Below, in pieces: positions 6,082 through 6,378 of a stretch of 6,378 nt of DNA; position 1 is the first letter of the stretch, and each line of letters starts with the position of its first letter. Source of the stretch: an uncultured Porphyromonadaceae bacterium (lineage in GTDB: Bacteria > Bacteroidota > Bacteroidia > Bacteroidales > Muribaculaceae); contig UQER01000052.1 of the NCBI GenBank assembly GCA_900540205.1, positions 1 to 6,378 of the forward strand, in the 5' to 3' direction. The notes beneath the pieces were generated by a model. The model saw only the letters and a program-made list of their open reading frames with translations, had not been told where the DNA came from and searched no databases. Made by a program: the position numbers and the translations under genes.

Positions 6082-6328
6082 CATAAAATCATTGAAAACA
6101 TCGCGCACGCGTAAGCCGAATCCGGCAAAAAGAATCCGGTAGTTGAAAATCGTGAAGATTGGCGTGGATTCTATTTCTGAGGGGCGATTGCTATATACTT
6201 CGATTTTCATGTGGCAGAGGCAATGAATCTAATGTAAAAAATGTGACAATCTAATACGTTGGTTCATTGGTATATGTGTTAGATGACGACTGAAAATGGG
6301 ATTTTTTCTAAAAAAAGTTCTCAGAAAA

Positions 6329-6361
6329 TTTGGTGGGTAAGGAGGAAAGTTGTAATTTTGC
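6329..6361 (+). promoter_or_regulatory. Consensus Bacteroidetes promoter directed out of the window to the right
   Basis: TTTG (6329-6332), a 20-bp spacer, TAATTTTG (6353-6360) and C6361 match the Bacteroidetes housekeeping consensus exactly, with the same geometry as the lrgAB promoter. Transcription should start around 6365-6368 and run right. The gene it serves lies outside the window. The first transcribed bases overlap a tiny CCCG-CTTT-CGGG hairpin (6363-6374). Confidence 0.7.
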
Positions 6362-6378
6362 ACCCGCTTTCGGGAACG

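Larger units (their letters stand above)
6002..6378. other. Gene-free intergenic region upstream of the DUF1846 gene
   Basis: No convincing reading frame or RNA gene was found in these 377 bases. The stretch becomes AT-rich to the right. It holds a possible -7 element for the minus-strand operon (6074-6081), a direct repeat GAATCCGG (6118-6125 and 6132-6139), an inverted repeat GAAAATCG/CGATTTTC (6145-6152 and 6201-6208), a direct repeat AATCTAAT (6226-6233 and 6248-6255), an A/T stem TTTTTT/AAAAAA around 6302-6317, and the rightward promoter at 6329-6361. The short repeats may be chance. Confidence 0.6.

Noticed and set aside
6339..6352. AAGGAGGAAAG as a strong ribosome binding site.
   Set aside because: The only nearby start is TTG at 6350 followed directly by TAA; the stretch lies inside the spacer of the promoter.
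1..6378. CRISPR arrays, tRNA genes, rRNA genes, toxin-antitoxin pairs or phage genes.
   Set aside because: No regularly spaced repeats, cloverleaf, rRNA-like or matching protein sequences were seen on either strand.

Overview
The window looks like a chromosomal segment of a Bacteroidales bacterium, probably of the Muribaculaceae/Bacteroidaceae kind. Two sites match the Bacteroidetes housekeeping promoter consensus (TTTG, about 20 bp, TAnnTTTG) at 1909-1941 and 6329-6361, and the aminotransferase and DUF1846 proteins read like Bacteroidales versions. This placement is inference; no rRNA or other marker gene is present.

Left part (1-1454, + strand, visibly more AT-rich): the remains of an arsenic/metalloid resistance operon. 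Bases 1-48 resemble the terminus of an IS3-family insertion sequence. Right after it comes an ACR3-type arsenite exporter that has lost its N-terminal half (56-541), then an apparently intact DUF318/ArsP_1-type permease (546-1454). The main arsenite pump is probably dead, and the permease has lost its normal upstream operon context.

Middle (1455-3317): a small unrecognised basic protein on the minus strand (1509-1838) is divergent from an lrgA-lrgB pair on the plus strand (2041-3085). The lrg pair has a consensus promoter and a leader of about 90 nt. That leader holds an intrinsic-terminator-like hairpin with a T-run and an 11-codon ORF whose stop lies in the hairpin loop, so it looks like a transcription attenuator. 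After lrgB there is a perfect 17-bp inverted repeat (3195-3240) between convergent transcription units.

Right part (3318-6378, more GC-rich): on the minus strand, a DUF1846 protein (4532-6001) is followed 17 nt later by a class I/II PLP-dependent aminotransferase (3318-4514), probably one operon. The last 377 bases hold no gene. They carry the upstream region of the DUF1846 gene and, at the right edge, a consensus promoter firing out of the window.

No clearly new multi-gene system is visible. The observations most worth checking are the lrgAB leader attenuator, the arsenic locus apparently broken by an insertion sequence, and the long perfect palindrome.
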